Positions 1-11,873 of a stretch of 64,000 nucleotides of DNA are shown piece after piece. Numbering within the stretch: the first letter of the stretch is position 1; each line of letters starts with the position of its first letter. The notes below the pieces were generated by a model that searched no databases, had not been told where the DNA came from, and saw only the letters and a program-made list of their open reading frames with translations. The translations under genes were made by a program, and so were the position numbers. Origin of the DNA: Acorus gramineus (lineage: Eukaryota; Streptophyta; Magnoliopsida; Acorales; Acoraceae); contig CM060854.1 in the NCBI GenBank assembly GCA_030737835.1, forward strand, positions 12,286,311 to 12,350,310. The letters are read 5' to 3'.

Positions 1-770
1 ACCTCCACTACACACTCATTTATTACATTCCTATTTAATTGGTTGTTATTGCTCCAATGGACTAACTAAATAAAAACTAACCAAACCAATAGTGGGCCCC
101 ACCTCTCCACCCACTCAACCTCTCAAATGTATTTTTTATTAACTTTTTAAGGAAAACTATCACGTGGGGTCCACATTTGACTAACTAAAACACTAGCTAC
201 AGTTAACATGAAAGATAACATCTGACACGTGAGGCCCACATTTAGCTCCCTCTTAACATTTTTATTGGAGCAACATTTTTTCATGTTATATAAAATATGA
301 CACTAACATGTTAGTTAACATATCCATTGGAGATGCTCTAACATCTCCATTGGAGCAATATTTTTACATGTTATGTAAAATATGACACTAACATGTTAGT
401 TAACATAGCCAAATGTAGGCTCTAAATAGGGATGTAGTAAATGAGTGTATAGTTGAGGTATAAAGTGCTGACATGGCATTTTAACATCTTGTTTAGCTAA
501 CATTTATATTGGAGATGCTCTAACTATGTCTAGTGCTTTAGCCAGCCAAATGTAGGCCCCACTATTCAAAAGATTAAAAAAAATATTATTTTGAGTGAGT
601 AGAGAGGTGGGCCCACTATTATTTTGGCTAGTTATTTAACTAATCTATTGGAGCAACATCGACCAACTAAATCAGAATGTAGTAAATAAGGGTCTAGTTG
701 AGGAATAAAATGATGACATGACACTTTAACATCTTAGTTAGTTAACATATCAATTGGAGATGCTCTAAGA
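1..770. repeat. Cluster of MITE-like inverted repeats
   Basis: Three or so adjacent copies of a short non-autonomous element. Each copy is bounded by the motif AACATCTCCATTGGAGCAA and its inverse TTGGAGATGCTCTAA (clear ends near 338-360, 508-525 and 752-767). The internal part ACATGTTATGTAAAATATGA is repeated near 283 and 367. The terminal motif GAGCATCTCCAAT is common in plant Tourist/Harbinger-type MITEs; that superfamily assignment is from family knowledge, not from a transposase. No gene is seen. Confidence 0.6.
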
Positions 771-780
771 TAACAAAGTC

Positions 781-3465
781 CAGTATTTTATTTTGAGATT
801 CAGAAAGCGCTGTCGCTGATTGAACAGTTATGGCATAGGCACCATAATGAAGGAATATAAATTGTTTTTCTCAATATTTCAGTGTTTGGTGTGTTGCAAT
901 TGATGTATTTCACTTAATATAATGTTTAAGTATTTCACTTAACATAATGTAGATCCTCACATATTTAATTATTTAAGAATTATTTTTTTAATTTAATTAA
1001 ATAATAATAATTTAAAATTAATTCTAAAATAAGTTAATATTAGTCTCATTTTGAAGGTTTGGATAAAAACTTTTCAACGATACTATTTTTGTTGAAAACA
1101 AACTAGCGATCTAAATATGCATAACGTTGAAATAATTAGTGTATAAAATAAAAAAAAGATATAAAATGAATTTCAAATGTGTTTGGAGGAGATTTTAGAT
1201 ATTTTAAAAGTGAAATAGTGCCGTGAAATGTTGGATTCTCTGCTTGCTTTTTTATGTTTGTATTTTGCTTGACTTTTATGGTGGGGTTACTATATCATCA
1301 TAATTAAAATAAAATAGCTGTAAATATATCAAATCATGATTCGATCCATATGTGATGAACGAACCTATTTTATTCAATGAATTTAAAACTGTCTAATTGA
1401 TCTAAGAACAAAATAAGTATGAAAAAACAAAGGATCCATTGGTGGCCTTCAAATGCATTTTCAAACATTTGAAATGTAGAGGGCCAATTCCAAATCTCGA
1501 TAAATGGAGGTTTCATTAGAGTGCTGTTGGAACAAGTTGCTCTCCAAATTTGAAGATTTAGAGCTCCTACCTACCGGCTACCACATTCATTTCTACCATT
1601 CTCTCTTCTTCTCTCTCTCTCACTTTTCATCCCTAGCAATTTGCATCCCACGACTTCACATGACCAGTTAATTTGTGCTGCAATGGATGGTTCATCAGTT
1701 GGACAGACACAGATTAGATATGTTAATATCTAATAAATATGATAAAGTTAATTCATGCATCAATGACCCGTTCAAGTTACATATCTGACCAATAAAATCG
1801 GTATTCTTTTGTGTGGAGGGAGATCCATCGATCATGACAACACTCTATTTAAAGATGCTGAGAAATATTAGGTGGAGAGACATTAAATAGAGTGAATGTT
1901 TGATGGGAGAAAAAAAATCAATAAATGATATTGGTGGCATGAATGGTTGGTTTGATTTTAAGAAGCCCCGCATGGAAAGGGAGAAGACACCCTGTTATAA
2001 ATGTTGTTGGGTAATCAATGTCTGACTCACAGTCAAACACTGAAATTGAGAAAACCCATGTGTTTGGTGGGTGATAGTCTAAAAATGTTTTATTTCAGAC
2101 CGAAAAAAAATCAGCCTCAAACCACTGCGCTAGCTAGTGGTGGTGCCTTAGTGAATTTCTTTTGCTTTATGTAGATTATACCCTTCATCAATAACATGAT
2201 TTCAAATAATTTTAACTCATTCTCTTCATTAAACAAAATAATTCATTTTCCTTATTTTTTATATTATCAACTTTGATATATGTAACTTATTTATATTTTT
2301 TTATATAAATAACTTATTTATAGTTATTAAACAAAATAACTCGTTCTCTTCCTTATTTTTTATATTTCATATAATATGTAATATGCAACTTATTTATGGA
2401 TATTACTCTTATTATTTGTTTAGTTGTTTATGCTTTTATTTTATTTACTTTTATTTATTTTATCATTAAAACTTTTATTGGTTACTATTTTTTTATGATT
2501 GTGATATATATAAATAGATGTGTTTAAAATATATATAAAAGATATCTAGTAAGGGTATACTGGGTAATTTCATCATCATTTTTCACGGAGGAACTAAAAA
2601 TTATTTAAAAAAAAATCTGGGTAAACATTCATTGGCCAATCAAGTAATTTGGATTTCCGGTAAAATGGTATATGTTAGAAAGAATTCATGCAAAATAATG
2701 ACTTGTACCATACAGGACCTAAGCATAACTTTTAATATAATCTCACCATACATCACATTTTCAAACTTTCTATTTAAATGCATTTTTTTTTTTGTTATGA
2801 TTAAAAAAAATAGAAAATTTTCAACAAATATCACCATGAGAATACAGTGCCAAATGTGGAATAAATATTGTTTACAGTACAGTAGCATGTTCCATGGTCT
2901 ACAACATGATATTCTTCGAGAAGGGGGGACTCAAAGTCAAGCTTTTGTTCATGTTTAATTAATCTGTAAATGCGTGAAATGTTTTGATTTTCAATGTTGT
3001 TTCATACAATATCAATATAATATATAAAATAAAATAACAGCAAGGTTGGATGTTTGTTGGCAACCCAATGTTCATGGCCGTCACTTTATAGCACCTGCTT
3101 TTTTTATTCGGTTTGGAAAGCCATTTTTGTTCCCACATTTCAAAGTTTGAATGACCACTACATAAACACCCCCCCCCCCCCCACTTTTCTTTTCGAATTA
3201 TATTTTCTTGAAAGATTCTCCCTCCAAATTTCTCTTCCTAAATTTATTTATTTATTTGTATTGTTCAGAAGGATCTTCCATTGGATCTCGCTTGAAATTT
3301 TGAATGCACATTTGAAAATTAAATATTCTTAAACATCCTATTTTCCAACTCAACCTTTGGATTACCTTAAAATTATATTTTTGGTTATAAAATATACAAT
3401 TTCATTAATCAGGGTTACAAGTAATATCATTATAAAAATCATGTTCTATAGAGTAGAATCTTGCT
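781..3465. other. AT-rich intergenic DNA, no gene seen
   Basis: No conserved coding segment on either strand. It contains a MITE remnant at about 950-1560 (ending with a CTCCAAATTTGAAG-type border), a poly-C run at 3171-3182 and many A/T runs. The short ORFs at 2632-2958 and 3054-3332 have low-complexity composition typical of chance frames. Confidence 0.5.
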
Positions 3466-3685
3466 TAGACCTGTCAATAGGTTAGGTCCATGCTAGATCG
3501 GGGTGGATCCAAACCCAATTCATTTTTTATTGTCAGGTTCTTCGGGTCAAGTACTTTATGTCTTTTATCTAGTCCGGGTCGGCTCATTGATGGGCGTAGG
3601 TCAGATCAAGAAGGGCCAAACTTAAAAAGGTCCAGGGATGTAAATTGATATAAAATGTATATGCCTAAATCCATTGACAGGCCTA
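3466..3685. repeat. Degenerate GGGTC-rich hAT-like element fragment
   Basis: It begins TAGACCTGTCAATAGGTTAG and ends in the inverse, CCATTGACAGGCCTA. This is the same terminal repeat as the better preserved copies at 23210 and 42650. No matching 8-bp flanking duplication is visible, so it is probably an old or truncated copy. A related GGTCGAGT-type border lies near 4505-4600. Confidence 0.45.
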
Positions 3686-3699
3686 GGTCGGATCATTTA

Positions 3700-4275
3700 G
3701 AGTATCTCTAATCCAAGACTCCAAATATAGAAAGTTGACCTTTCATATTTAGAGGAGATTCCTTTTTAGAAATGGATGCACTCTAACCATCCCCCCTCTA
3801 TTTTTTCTTATCATTTTTAATGTTATATGAAAACTCATTAATAAATATTATTAATATTAAAAAAATATATCATTGAAAAGTTCTCATTAAGACCTTTAAA
3901 ATGAGTATAATATTAAATGATTTTTAGAGTTATTTTTAAATTAGTAAATTTTTAATTGAATAAAATAGCATAATTCTTAAATAATCAAACGTATTAAGAT
4001 TTACTTAAAATTAATTCTAAAATAATTTAATATTAGTCTCATTTTAAAGGTTTCGATGAGACTTTTTTAATGATAGTATTTTTATTAAAAATGGATGAAC
4101 GGAATTAAATATACATTAAGTCAAAATAATTAGTGTACAAGTAAAAAGTGAAAAATGTGATTTGAAGGTGGCCTCCAAATTTGGATTCCCTTCAAATTTG
4201 GATGTGGATTTGGAGGGTGGTCGAAGCACACTACTCTTCAAATATGGAGATATGAAGTGTGGTTAAAGTTGCTCT
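3700..4275. repeat. MITE (Harbinger-like termini)
   Basis: Left border GAGTATCTCTAATCCAAGACT and right border GTGGTTAAAGTTGCTCTTA are inverse-related and match the border style of the copy at 6412-6931. Both copies share an internal stretch, GTCTCATTTTAAAGGTTT and neighbours. It is non-coding. Confidence 0.45.
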
Positions 4276-4667
4276 TAAAATAAATTAACACAAATACATA
4301 AAAACTAGATCTACTTTTTAAAGTCTTACAAGTTAATGCCCAAATTAAATAATAGAACAAACCAATCAAATTATACAAATTCAAAAGTTAATTATTCAAA
4401 ATACTTAAATAAATTTATCAAAGTTACACAAGCATATTACATTACTAAATTTATATCATATTAAACAATTAAGTTCTTATAAGTATAGGTTTATATATAA
4501 AACAGTCGAGTCTCGACCCAATTTTATGTTTAGGTCCATCAGGTCAAGTAAATTACATTTGAACCCATTCTGACAGGGTTAAATCCTGTTCTACCAAGTT
4601 TTTATGTTTATTCATATTGTACTCTTCTCCGGGGATGTGTTTGGTTCACCCTCCTCTTTCTTGTATT

Positions 4668-5399
4668 ATGGCCGGCCCTGACTATAGGCCCAGTAGGCGA
4701 CCGCCTAGGGCCCCTTATTCAAAGAGGGCCCCAAATTCAAGATTTTTTTTTATATTAAACTTTTGAAATTAAACTTAATAATAATTTTACATCCAATCCA
4801 TTTTGTAACCCTAAATTCAATTTAAAAGTGTTTTGAATTTTTTTAAAATAGTATACATCATCTAATAAAGTACATATTTTTACAATAAGTGAAGCATATA
4901 CCTCTAATAAATAGCATATATGCATTGCTAAAGTTAGTATACGCTTTGATAATTTTCCATCGACGCATATGAGATTGGAATTGAGGCTGGAATAAAAACT
5001 ATGTGTAACAACACTCTAAAATTAAATTTTTTTAAAAAAATAACTTGAATATGTCTTCCTATTTATTTTAAATTTAAATTTATAAGTTTTATTTGAAAAT
5101 GTAATCTTTTTTTTGTGATTTTTAAAAAATTTCATCTGTATCTTTATATATTGAATATATTTTTAGTATACTCTATTTTATAGGGATTTATTTATTTTCT
5201 ATAAAAGAAATGATCTTATTTTTGTGATTTTTTTTCTTTTTAAAGAAGAACTCGATGAATTTTTTGCTTAGTCTTGATTTTTTTATTACTAACATGATTA
5301 AAACATTAACTCAAAAATTTTAATATACATGTATAGGGCCCCATTTTATGAGTTGGCCTAAGGTCCCACCTAGATAATCTTATCTCAGAGCCGACCCTG
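4668..5399. mobile_element. Non-autonomous hAT element (GGCCGGCCC type)
   Basis: Termini are GGCCGGCCCTGACTATAGG on the left and the inverse CTCAGAGCCGACCCTG on the right, each followed inward by a GGGCCCC block. The element is flanked on both sides by the same 8 bases, CTTGTATT (4660-4667 and 5400-5407), which is the target duplication size of hAT transposons. The interior is AT-rich with no ORF. The interior motif GTATACATCATCTAATAAAG and the stretch to about 4990 recur in another repeat near 19780-20000. Confidence 0.75.
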
Positions 5400-5407
5400 C
5401 TTGTATT

Positions 5408-6411
5408 CTCTTTAATATTTTACATTTTTCTCATTCAAATTTAGATATTGTTTATTTGTTTATTGCTTATGAAACATATTTGTCCAAGTGTCCTCAAAAA
5501 TGAAAAAAATGACATTATAAAAAATAAAATAAAAATATTTTATATTTTTTTCAACCTAGATTCTTGATCACATGTGTTATGATTTTTTTAAATGTAAAAT
5601 ATCTTATATAATAAGATATATATTTTTTTATATGAAAAATAAAATACATATTTAAATAAATTAAATGTATTTATTTATTAAAACATATAAAAAAATTAAT
5701 GAAATAATATCTCGAATGCAAACCTATAATAAAAACAAGTTTTATAGGACTGAAATAAGAGAAAAAAGGATTACCTGAGAGTGCTCGTAATAATAATAAT
5801 AAAACCATAAACGAGGGTAATTTTCAAGGAGGGCAATTTGGTAATTCCAGAGAAACCAACGGCTATATATATATATACAGTTCATGAGAAAGATTTCGGT
5901 CTAGTGAGTGTGGGCCCCTCTTGTCCTTTTAATTGTCCCCCTCACACATTTTCAACAATTATTTTATGACAGTTTCTGTATATTCAGAAGATATAGATCG
6001 ATTTAGGCCCGTTTTGGATTCCATTTTCAAAAATAATTTAAGAAAAATTAATACCAACCTGTTTTTTTTATAAAAATAAATTTGTGATAAATAAACTAAA
6101 AAATTAAATTAAAAAATAGTTTAGCGTGGAACTTGGATGGGTTGGGTTGAGTCTGGTTAAGACTTAACTTGAATATAAACTAAGGTCGGAGAAAGCCAAC
6201 TCAAACTCAATCCAATCCGAAACTCAACTCGAGTTTGGTTCAAGTTCGGTTTGATTATGGTTGGGTTCGGATTGAACTAATTTGACGCAGTTTTAAACGA
6301 TTAAAATTTTGTAAAAGTTAATGTTCCACATGAAAAAAATAAGAAAAATAAAATTAAGAAATATTTTTATTATAATAATTTATGGACCTCAACTTATGGG
6401 CTCCAACTTAG
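5408..6411. other. AT-rich intergenic DNA, no gene seen
   Basis: Non-coding on both strands. It contains an (AT)n tract near 5863-5878 and a degenerate GGTTCGG-rich stretch at 6120-6300 that resembles the hAT-like GGGTC family. Nothing else is supported. Confidence 0.45.
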
Positions 6412-6931
6412 AGCATCTCCAACCACAATCTATATCTCTAAATTTGGAGGGTGGTGTGCTCCACCCACATTCCATATCCACCTCCAAATCACTTCTTTCA
6501 CTTTTTACTTTATTCAATTCAATCTAATGTATATTTAGATCTAGTAATCCATTTTTAATAAAAGTGCTATAGTTGGACAGATCTCATTGAGACCTTCAAA
6601 ATGAGACTAATATTAAATTATTTTAGAATTGATTTTAAATAAATCCTCGTATGTTTGATTATTTAAAAATTATTTAATTAAAAAATAATTTAAAAATAAT
6701 TTAATATTAGACTGATTTTAAAGGTTTTAGTGAGATCTTTTCAATGCTATAATTTTTATATAAATAGATTAATAATAATAATATTTATTAATGAGTTTTC
6801 ATATAACATTATATGATTTTATAAATGATAAGAAAAAAAATAGAGGGTGATGGTTGGAGTGCAATGTCTTTCGAAAATGAATTTCCTTCAAATATGGAGA
6901 GGGTTAATAGGCTGATCGGAGATGATCTTAT
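6412..6931. repeat. MITE (Harbinger-like termini)
   Basis: Left border AGAGCATCTCCAACCACAAT; right border ends GATCGGAGATGATCTTA, its imperfect inverse. The interior matches the copy at 3700-4275. No coding content. Confidence 0.5.
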
Positions 6932-6937
6932 ATAGAT

Positions 6938-8250
6938 CGACCCCATTAAACCCCATGAGTTGGCACAATTATAATTCCTATTATACTTTTTTTTTTTTTT
7001 TTGATGGATTCTGGGCGGTAATCATCCTCCAAAACCATTTCGCGGGGCGGAAGGCAGTGATCATCCGGTCCTTCGATGAGCACCCGTGACAGGCTGTACG
7101 GCTATTGCCTCGTCGTCGGGATCTCCAGGTACCGGAAGAAGGTGGTCCGCAAGGACTTGATCGGCGAAGAATACGGTGAAGAAGACCCACGTAAAAGGCC
7201 TTCATCAAGCTCATCAACTACAACCACATCATGCCAACCAGGTACACCCTCGATCGACATTGGTCCGAAGGATGTGTTTCTTCACCAAGTTGAGATTCTG
7301 AGTCGATCAATATGATCTATCCGATCTGATCTATGCTGTCTTGGATCTTATTGTTTTGTTTCAGTGGATTTTTGTTTTTGTTGGAACCTCTATGGAGTTT
7401 TGTTTGATTTAATGGGGTGAATTTTAGTGTTCTGTTTTGTTTTGGAAGGGATTATTAGCTTGAGCTTGTGGGTTAATATTTAAAATGAGATATTTTATAT
7501 CTGAATTTGTATCAGTTTATCTAAAAATTTCAATACGTAGATTTTATATACTATAATAATATATCTGAATGTACAATAATGTATCTGAATTTTAGTACGT
7601 AGATTTTATAAAATGTAAAATGTATCTGAATATACAAGATTGTATCTGAATTTAGTTATGTAGATTTAATAGAATGTGATATATATGAATGTGTGACATT
7701 GTATTTGAATTTTATAAACTGTATAATGCATCTGAATGTTTAACAATGTAGTGGGGCTCACTTCTGAGAGGTAAAACAGTAATCTTATATTAAAATTCAA
7801 ATGTATCTTGATTTAATAAAAAATATATCTTGAATTTTAAAAAAATGCAATTGGATTACTAAGAAAAGACATAAAAAAATGAAAATAGGACCAACAACCA
7901 AATAAATGAAGCAGAAGACATAACTTAGAATTATATAACTAAAATAACAAAATAGTCATTCATTAAATAATATTACTAAAAATCACAAAAACATGTGCAA
8001 CTCATATAAATTAATGCAACTGTTTTTTGAGATACATTAGAAATATATCTGAATTTTATAAAAAAAAATGTGGAGGTGGAGGTCGGAGGATGTCTGGAAA
8101 GGTAGTTGACTAATCTCTCATATGATAGAGGACAATGAGAGGAATCCAATGGTAATTAAGCTGATCGTTGGAGATGAGAAGATCGATCAGAATGAATTGT
8201 TGAAGTGACGGATGACTTAAGAAGGGTAGTATTGTCTTTACCATTTTTAT
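6938..8250. mobile_element. DNA transposon copy carrying a ribosomal-protein fragment
   Basis: The left part (GACCCCATTAAACCCCATGA near 6940) and right part (AGAAGGGTAGTATTGTC near 8222) match the ends of a second copy at about 58268-61037, where the equivalents are ACCCCATGAGATGACA and AGAAGGGTAGTCATGTC. Both copies have interiors rich in the motif TATCTGAAT. A fragment of RPL27 sits next to the left end. Boundaries are approximate, and the superfamily (MULE-like by analogy with Pack-MULEs) is an inference. Confidence 0.45.
7014..7280 (+). pseudogene. Truncated, frameshifted RPL27 (eL27) fragment
   Basis: Translation in three linked frames gives recognisable cytosolic large-subunit ribosomal protein eL27: AVIILQNHFAGRKAVIIRSF, then TRDRLYGYCLVVGISRYRKK, then VKAFIKLINYNHIMPTRYTL. 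The first ten or so residues and the C-terminal third are missing. A 2-base loss near 7080 (DE..TRDR junction) and one extra G near 7196-7198 break the frame. The segment is clearly more GC-rich than its AT-rich surroundings, as expected for captured coding DNA. It lies inside a transposon copy, so it is best read as a captured gene fragment and not as a functional gene. Confidence 0.8.
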
Positions 8251-8523
8251 CTTTTTTTTTTAAATCAAATAAGGAATCTATTGAAAGTTTTACAATGAGG
8301 TTTAAACTTTATGAGTACATGAAGCAGGACTCTTTTATTAAACATATAAAAATAAAACTATAAAATGGATAGGTTACAAGTAAACATAGATTCAAACATT
8401 CAAATTTTATTTTTTAATAAATTAGAAAATTAAGAAATGATTTGAAATATTTAAATTTATACTCGATGATTTTATACTATTTGTTAAAAAATAAAAAAAC
8501 ATTTGAGAACTGTGTACATTTCT

Positions 8524-8534
8524 CATATATAAAA
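8524..8534 (+). promoter_or_regulatory. Possible TATA box of the ROP gene
   Basis: CATATATAAAA lies about 270 bp before the ROP start codon, followed by a purine-rich GAGAGAGGGGGAGAGAG tract and a pyrimidine-rich leader typical of plant 5' untranslated regions. Assigned by position and consensus only. Confidence 0.35.
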
Positions 8535-8799
8535 CTTAAACCAGGAGAGAGGGGGAGAGAGAAACCCATTGTTTTTTCTTGGAAAGACAACACACAGAGT
8601 CACCCCACATATTTAATATTTTCTGTCCTGAACAACCTGCATTTAGAGCTTCCTCTTCTACTTCTCTTTCTCTGCTTTCATTTGAAAAACTTCAATTTTT
8701 TAGCCGTTCCAACAACACAAAGACATAACCTCTCCTTCCTTCTTCCACTGTTTTTACTTAAAGACACTGTTTTTCAAAGCTTTTCCTTCACTATAGACA

Positions 8800-11700
8800 A
8801 TGAGCGCATCAAAGTTTATTAAATGTGTGACAGTTGGTGATGGGGCTGTTGGGAAGACTTGCATGCTCATCTGCTACACCAGCAACAAATTCCCAACTGT
8901 GAGAATGATAGACCCATTTCATCAAATCTTCCCTTTTTTGGAACTTTGTGTTAAGCTTTCCATTGATGGTTGCTTTTAAATTTTTTTTAATTTTTCATGT
9001 GTTTGTTAACTTATGTTGGAAATTGGAATTCCTATATAACGTTATTCTTTTTTAGTGTGCACATTTTGGACTAGTAATACATGCTCCATTATTATATATA
9101 TATATATATTTTGTAATGTTTCAATTCTTCCAACCCATTTCACCAAAATCTTTCCTTTTTGAAATTTTATGTTTGGTATTCTATTGATTGGTTGTTTTCA
9201 AATTTTATTTATTTATTTATTTTTTGGTTCTTCATGTTTTATTAGCTTCCGGTGGAAATCTCCACATATCTTTTTCTTTGTAGTCTGCATTTTTGGATTT
9301 GCTACATAGAAATTTTCAATTCTTTCAATCCATTTCACCAAATCATCCTCTCTTTTTTATAACTTTTGGTTACCGTTGAAGGGTTTTTTTTTCTTATTTT
9401 TATTATATTCTATTTTTATGGTTCTCTACTTGACATGGTTTTTGTTTCAACCATATTTTCTGTTTCATTTGGCTACTTATTCATCTTGATCTGATGATAT
9501 AAGGTCTCATGTGTTCTGAATTCTACTCACTCTCTTTCATGTTAATGGATTGAAGGATTACATTCCCACTGTGTTTGACAACTTCAGTGCTAATGTGTCT
9601 GTGGATGGAAGCATTGTGAATTTGGGACTTTGGGATACTGCAGGTAATCCTTATTTTTCTTGCCTGTGATGTTGATGTGTTCATTTGTTGTTTTTTATGG
9701 TTTTATGTTCAAACCTATAAAAACATTTCAGGCCAAGAGGATTATAGCAGACTAAGGCCATTGAGTTACAGGGGAGCAGATATATTTGTTTTGGCATTCT
9801 CTTTAATAAGCAGAGCAAGCTATGAGAATGTTATGAAAAAGGTGAGGTCTTTAATTCTTTAACCTTTTTTGTTTACTGAAGTCTTGTTTTTATTCCTGCT
9901 TTGGTTTGAACTTTTAACTCTTTATTAAAATTTAACAAATGGATCATCATTTATTTTAAAAAAAAGACTTGCTTTTGCTGGTCTCAAAATTGTTGACTAT
10001 TGTGCTTCTTTTCTTCTCTTTGTTTTCAAATTAAAGTTTCAAAGACTTTGCTTTTATGCTTTTCTTTTCTTTGCTTTTTTTATTTGCTTTTGAGGGTATG
10101 TTTGAATCACTTTGAACAATGGTTTGGTGTACATGTTGACTGAGATATAATAACAACATTATAAACTAATTTATAATTTTTATAACCAAATCTCAGGTAC
10201 CCACTGAGGGATCCTGGGCTTGAGTCTTACTACTATTGATAGGATAAGATTTAAGAGAAAAAACTAATAACACTTATTTACTAATGTACTGCATAATGTC
10301 TTTCATTGTTGATCAGTGGATGCCTGAACTTCGTCGATTTGCACCCAATGTACCGGTTGTCTTGGTCGGAACAAAATTAGGTGCATTCACAACTCAATAT
10401 ATGCAAACAAGTTAATTTTTTTGGCTGAATCTATGGCAATATAAGTCCAAAGTTGCTCTCTTAATTTCCAGATCTCCGTGAAGACAAAGGATATCTAGCC
10501 GATCACCCTGGCGCGACTGCAATAACATATGCTCAAGTAGTACTATTTATAAAAAAAATATTCTTAAAAAATATTTGAAAACACTGAACTTGCATGAGGC
10601 TTGATATTTGTTTGTTGATGTGTAGGGTGAGGAGCTTAGAAAACAAATTGGTGCAGCAGGGTATATTGAATGCAGCTCTAAAACTCAACAGGTGTGCTCC
10701 ATTGAAGACATTCACATAATCCAACATCACCGATCATTGGGATTTATGATAATAAATTTCTGTTTGTTGTTATTGTTGTTTGAAATAGAATGTCAAGGCT
10801 GTTTTCGACACCGCGATCAAGGTTGTCCTTCAACCTCCACGAAGGAAGGAGATAGCGAAACGAAAAACTCGTAGAAGTTCTGGTTGTCCAATTATGTAAG
10901 TACTAATATGTGATTCCTTGTATTTATTTCTATATATCAAGTTATGTCTCAATATCTCAATGTTATTAATCCTGTTATACTATGGATGGAAGAATTTCTA
11001 TTAATTGTTTATGATTGTTTCATCTACCTTCATGACAATATGTCTACCTTCATATGAATACGTCTTTAATACACTCAATGGTTATTTCTTTATTGGTTCC
11101 TTGTATTTATTTCTATTAATTGCTTATGATTGTTGCACTTCACTGAACATCTAGAGGGATTCTTTTATCAGTTTATGTTTTTCTTGATTCCTTGTATTTA
11201 TTTCTATGTATCAAGTTATATCTCAATATGTCTGAAGTTATTAATCCTGTTGGACTATGAATTGAAGAGCTTCTATTAATTGCTTATTGTCGTTTCATCC
11301 ACCTTTGTAAGAATATATCTACCTTCATATGATAGTTTCATATAAATATGTCTTTTAGTACACTCTATCTTGGCTCCTTGTATTTATTTCTATTAATTGC
11401 TTATGATAGTTCCATCTGAATATTATGTCTTTTAATACACTCAGTAGGTGTATCTCTCTTGGTTCCTTGTATTCATTTCAATTAGTTGCTGATGATAGTT
11501 TCATCTGAACATATCTTTTAATGCATTCAATAGTTATGTCTCTCTTGAATCCTTATATTTATTTCTGTGTATCAAGTTATATCTCAACATGTCTCAAGTT
11601 ATTATAATCCTGTCATACTATCAAAGTCTCTTTTGATCTAATAATGAATGACATGACATATATGACTGTTTGTCAGAAAAATAGGACCAATAATTAGTCA

Positions 11701-11873
11701 TCAAGAATATTGAATAAGTAGCAGAAAATGACACTATTCTAATTATTCTAACTTGAATAAGTTCATCCTTGTTTCCTATACCTGAAATTATATTTGTGAC
11801 TTGGTATCTTGTATTAATATCGTCTCTCTTTTTTTCCAGGAGTTTTGTGTGTGGAAGCACATGTGTTGCTTAG
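8800..11873 (+). CDS. Type II ROP/RAC Rho-of-plants GTPase
   Basis: Small GTPase switch that acts at the plasma membrane in plant polarity, ABA and defence signalling. Exons: 8800-8898, 9556-9643, 9732-9841, 10317-10380, 10472-10536, 10626-10691, 10789-10895, 11840-11873, giving 210 aa. Visible motifs: P-loop GDGAVGKT (residues 13-20), switch [10 protein letters not shown] (35-43), DTAGQ (60-64), TKLD (118-121), ECSSKT (157-162), polybasic tail, then GCPIMSFVCG, the GC-CG box of type II ROPs that are S-acylated instead of prenylated. The eighth exon is the extra exon typical of type II members (ROP9/10/11 group in Arabidopsis). All junctions are GT-AG and the frame is open throughout. The last intron (10896-11839) starts GTAAGT. 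If it is retained, the protein stops after Cys-Pro-Ile-Met. The next gene downstream is convergent, about 1 kb away. Confidence 0.95.
10910..11640. repeat. Degenerate tandem repeat inside the last ROP intron
   Basis: The block TCCTTGTATTTATTTCTAT, followed by TATCAAGTTAT..CTCAA and TTATTAATCCTGTT, recurs near 10916, 11192 and 11549. Shorter partial copies (CCTTGTATTTATTTC) lie near 11099 and 11376. The unit is roughly 280-360 bp and imperfect. It lengthens the intron that splits the C-terminal lipidation region. Confidence 0.6.

Noticed and set aside
3171-3182. Homopolymer tracts (also 23103-23118, 36662-36676, 43605-43622)
   Set aside because: Simple poly-C/poly-G runs; possible slippage or assembly sites, no feature.
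7014-7280. Functional RPL27 gene
   Set aside because: Both ends are missing and there are two frameshifts.
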